From Nymphaea colorata (taxonomy: Eukaryota; Streptophyta; Magnoliopsida; Nymphaeales; Nymphaeaceae): a stretch of 64,000 nt of DNA. The translations under genes were made by a program, and so were the position numbers. The notes below the pieces were generated by a model. The model ran no database searches. It worked only from the letters and a program-made list of their open reading frames with translations, and was not told the origin of the DNA. Of this stretch, positions 60,381 to 64,000 are shown piece by piece; within the stretch, counting starts at the first letter, position 1; every line of letters starts with the position of its first letter. The stretch is taken from NCBI RefSeq assembly GCF_008831285.2, contig NC_045138.2, forward strand, positions 15,140,571 to 15,204,570. Reading direction: 5' to 3'.

Positions 60381-63242
60381 GAAAAGATTGGAGAGGTATT
60401 ATATTCCCTACGTCACATGCACCTTTCAATGATTAATGAAACTTGACCTTTTACCAACTAACAAGGACAACTCAATCAAAATAGCTTCCTTCTATTCGAC
60501 CCCTAGCCAAAGCCAGGTTGGAAGAAACTTTTGCTTCATATTGCATGTTAAATACCTAACTCATACATTTATGAACCAAATCATACTATATGGAAGATTC
60601 AGAAAATAGTATAAAACCTAACAAACAGAACAGTCAAAGGAGTCCAAACATATTTTGGAATAGAATTTGATGCATGATACATTTGAAAAGAAGATGTTAC
60701 CCTATGAGGGGTTTGTTTCGTGTTTGCAATGTGGGCTTATGGACATGGGTGTTCCTGAGCCTGCTCATCTGAACAAGACACGGTGTGACCTCCTGTACCA
60801 TAGAAGGCATACTGCTTGCTTTCTCTGCAACACAGTGTTCCATAAATTTGACATTTCATGATCATGTCCATTTTTTATACAGATTCATGAAGAACACAGT
60901 GTTTGTCCTGTTACCAAATGCGCTTTTGATATACTCGAAAGCTGAACCCTTCCATGAATGCTTTGACCGAAGGTGATTTTAGTGTTCTCCTTCATAAAAC
61001 ACCAACCAGTCACAGACACAGATAGAAAGAGAAGAAAGAAGAAGGTAGCACGTGGGCGGTGCCCTAGAATCTGCAGTGACTAATGGGCACATGGACACTG
61101 ATCTGGTTCTCATTGTCCTCCACTGATGATATTATGGAGAGGGGAGGAGATGCCTTTGTCCACTCCCTCTAGTGGATCATGGCCTGCTCCCTTTACCCCC
61201 ACAAAACCTTAATGCGCCTCTCTATCTCTCTCTCTCTCAGCTTTCACTTTCTGTTTTATCCCGTGAACATTTTAAAACTTATGGATGGGACTAGTCACGA
61301 TCAAATAAACCATGTCATTGTGATGTACACAGGTAGAAGCGGAAAATTTATGCAAGGAGACCACATTTTAGAAGAAAAGTTTTATGGTTTTTGAAATAAG
61401 AATATGGTGTTTTCAGAACAAATCTCTTTTACAAGTTAATTCTTGCACCTAAGCATTTGGTTCAATCAGATACAATGAAAGTCTTAAAGTTTGGATAATA
61501 ACTTAATGAAAAAGAAAAGTGTAAAAGTAAAAGGCTTTTCTTAAACAGATGCATGCTCTTCAAACTTTTGACATCTTCAAGCCAATGGCGGAGCTAAGAA
61601 ATAGTGGTGCAATATGCAAGTGCTTTTGTTCTAGTGATGTAATAAATGAAATAAATTACACAATGGGCTTTTGTTCGAGAATGACATACTATCAAAGTAT
61701 AGTTCATATTTATATATCCTTCGAAGCCATATTGTGTCCCTCATGAAATAAGAGACGGCGTTTTATAAATAACTAATTATGTTAAATCTATCAACCGATT
61801 CTTTGTCGGATAAAATAGTGATCGAATCCGAACAGGAGTCAGATTGGTTGTTCTTACACCAATTCGGAACTGCTGCCCGAGAGGTCCACGTCGCCCATCT
61901 ACCTGAGTGGGAAGGTCCAGGATGACGTGGACCTGGAAGAAAATGACGACACAGTCCTGACCCGAATAAGGATTCAACAAGTTGGATCCGGAGAAGCCCC
62001 AGTGTTTCTTTGGCCCGATCCCAGTTTCCTCTCAAAGCCACTTAATTTAATTGGGGTTCGGACTCGGGTCAATTATCCGATTATATCGGAACCGTTGACG
62101 TTAGAAGGGCCAACGTCGTTTTTCTGGGAAAGCAGGGGACCCAAAGTAAACGTGCGATAAAACGAGTCACGATGCCAATGAAAGCATGAAGACGAAGGTA
62201 ACGAGAGAGAGAGAGAGACCAGCTGGAAGTGTCGGCGTGCGTGGCACGGCTCGGTCCATTAGAGGACGCCATTAAAGTGCACGAGCCAATGACATCAAGA
62301 TCGATCTCTCTCTCTCTCTTAATGAGAGGTAAGGATCTGCCTTTCCTTCTCTGAAGAAGTCATCCTCTTGAGTCTCAGTGGCTAAGCAAAAGGGAAGGCA
62401 GAACGTTCTGCTTCTCTCGCGCCGCCGTTTGGTAGGATCTCAAGGAAGAGAGGAAAAATTGTCTTTCAGCCAGAAGGTTAGAGGAGGGGCTCGACCGTCG
62501 CTCTTAGAAAAAGGAAAGGATCGGAGGAATGCGAAGGAAATTAAATCGCTTTCCTTCTTCGTGTCTCTGAGGAAACGAGATTGCTTTTCGAGAGGGAATT
62601 TGTCGATTCAAGCTGTTGTTGTCTAGTCTCTGTGTTTTTGCGGCGATAAGTTTGCGTTTGTGTCATGAATTGACTGGCTCCTACTGTCAACGATTGAGTT
62701 TCTGGAAGGAGTTTTGAAGAGTTCTGGAGATTTTGAGGGAGCTTGTGGTTGTAGGCGAGGAGCTCACCGTCTGGGTGTTTTGTCTTTTTTTTTTCTGTTG
62801 TAAGGATTCAGGCGACCAGGTCGTCCCGGGAATTTGAACTTTTGACGATGACAATGACGAACTCTTGAGAGTTTTTGAAAGATTAAATTGAGGTTTTCCC
62901 ATCAAGGAATTGATTATTTAGGTCGTTTTTGTGAATCCAGTGAGTCTCGGAGGGAGGGGAGGGATTATTTTTCCCACAGTCCGGAGTGGGGTGGCTCTGG
63001 CGTATTTTATTGTTATTAGTGCTTGCGTCAAGATTTCGTTTAATTACTCCGTTTTTCGGCAAACGTTTCGGTTAGAAAGTGGTGTAATCATATTGAAGAT
63101 CCAGCATCTCATACAACGTGTAGCTTCAAGTATTTCCTATGGAAATCCTGCTTTCTCAACGACAACTTGAAGAAGTCCAGTCATAATCTCGGTAGGGAAT
63201 CGTCTTTTAGCTGATTTTTGGGTTTGCTGGCTTGCCGGCATT
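60381..63242 (+). promoter_or_regulatory. Upstream region and leader of NEK gene 2 (duplicated block)
   Basis: Homologous, in order, to the region upstream of NEK gene 1 (see that entry). A GA run lies at about 62203-62218, matching the (AG)10 of copy 1. A repeat-like segment at about 61,765-62,110 with 'ccgaatcc', 'ggatccgg' words has no counterpart in copy 1 and appears inserted about 100 bases before the conserved GA/CAGCTGG block. The 62.4-63.2 kb leader has no coding frame I recognise. Confidence 0.6.
61882..61934. other. 11-bp perfect inverted repeat with 31-nt loop
   Basis: aggtccacgtc (61882-61892) and gacgtggacct (61924-61934) are exact inverted complements and contain CCACGTC/GACGTGG cores resembling bZIP (ACGT) elements. 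It lies inside the repeat-like insertion upstream of NEK gene 2. A hairpin or a pair of binding sites is possible. Confidence 0.5.
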
Positions 63243-64000
63243 ATGGAATCACGAATGGATCAGTATGAGGTAATGGAACGGATAGGCAGGGGAGCATTTG
63301 GTGCAGCAATCCTTGTAAATCACAAGGCAGAGAAGCAGAAGTAAGTGCTCTCCGTTTCCTATTCTATTTTTTTCTGTCTTGGATTATAATTTTCGTCTTT
63401 ACTCTAACCGGTGCTTCTACCTTTAAAATTCAGGTATGTTCTTAAAAAGATACGACTGGCACGACAAACTGAACGTTGCAGGAGATCCGCTCACCAGGAG
63501 GTAAGGCATCATATTATTAGGTACTGGTGGCTATTTTGGTTGATCGTTGTCCTTGATTTCAACACCGCGCATGGTTGCCATTTACTTGCTGCAGATGGCA
63601 CTTATTGCACGGATTCAGCATCCTTACATTGTAGAATTCAAGGAGGCATGGGTGGAGAAGGTATAAATACATTTTGAACTCCAGGCGGCTCATAACTTAA
63701 TGAGTAGATTCTTCTTCTTATGTGCGTCTCGCTTCATAGATGGTTTGTCAGTTCGTTGATCGTTTATGCTCACATGGACCCTGGGGCTATAAAGTGATAA
63801 CTTTGAGCAATAGCGAAATCAACTTAGCTGACCTGTAGTTGGTAGACTATGCAATACGGGTGGCTGCTCTGCTTGGAGCCAAGCCCGAAGTGTCAGGCTC
63901 ATTAACTTCAGGTTCTAGTGTTCCTGTAGTTACCCTAATTATAGCAAAAAAAACTACAGAGTGCTGATTTTTCCGGCATAAACTGATCAATTGGTTTCAT
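63243..64000 (+). CDS. Second NEK6-type kinase gene, 5' part only
   Basis: First three coding exons: 63243-63340, 63434-63500 and 63595-63660, with the same lengths (98, 67 and 66 bases) and phases as NEK gene 1. The 77 codons read to the window edge carry [28 protein letters not shown] and [22 protein letters not shown], near-identical to copy 1. Its exon 1 start (MESRMDQYEVMERIG) is closer to the Arabidopsis protein as I remember it than copy 1 is. The intron 1 donor is a consensus GTAAGT. The remaining exons lie beyond the window, so whether the gene is intact is unknown; intron 3 continues to base 64,000. Confidence 0.9.

Noticed and set aside
60667-60861. Short frame with several Cys and His upstream of NEK gene 2
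   Set aside because: Suggests a zinc motif at first glance, but it is short, unmatched and lies in duplicated non-coding DNA where copy 1 shows no equivalent.

Overview
The window is nuclear DNA of a flowering plant. The genes carry many short exons with GT-AG (and two GC-AG) introns in AT-rich, T-tract-rich DNA. The protein families are plant types: an NDR1/HIN1-like protein, uricase with a peroxisomal C-terminus, a plastid-type Nudix hydrolase, a plant NEK6-type kinase and two plant-only uncharacterised families. The lineage below angiosperm could not be resolved by eye.

Layout: (1) 1-2.5 kb is repeat-rich with no gene. (2) 2.56-3.68 kb (+) is an NDR1/HIN1-like membrane protein. (3) 3.7-8.4 kb holds no recognisable gene. 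(4) 8.43-16.54 kb (-) is a complete four-exon FAD/NAD(P)-binding oxidoreductase of the FSP1/AIF-like family, 361 aa, with a first intron of about 4 kb. (5) 16.5-21.6 kb is gene-free, with microsatellites and repeat fragments. (6) 21.6-27.0 kb (+) is uricase, eight exons, 301 aa. (7) 29.15-33.17 kb (-) is a NUDT26/27-like Nudix hydrolase, six exons, 227 aa. It is head-to-head with (8) a single-exon, GC-rich gene at 33.89-34.80 kb (+), probably of the DUF7138 family. (9) 37.05-38.56 kb (+) is a four-exon plant-specific protein of 242 aa ending in an LPxEWTY-type motif. (10) 38.6-50.9 kb is gene-poor, with MITE-like elements and tandem repeats. (11) 50.96-57.37 kb (+) is a complete 14-exon NEK6-type NIMA-related kinase, 955 aa. 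(12) 63.24 kb to the window end (+) holds the first three coding exons of a second, closely related NEK gene.

The two NEK genes form a tandem duplication. Matching blocks run from about 47.5 kb / 60.4 kb through the promoters and 5' leaders into the coding exons, with an offset of about 12.3-12.9 kb. Exon joins were worked out by hand by following reading phase and family alignment; all phases close. No operon-like organisation, rRNA, CRISPR or intact transposon polyprotein was seen. No previously undescribed multi-gene system was found. The most notable points are the NEK duplication, a duplicated exon/splice-donor segment in uricase, two GC-AG introns, and two plant-only genes of unknown function.
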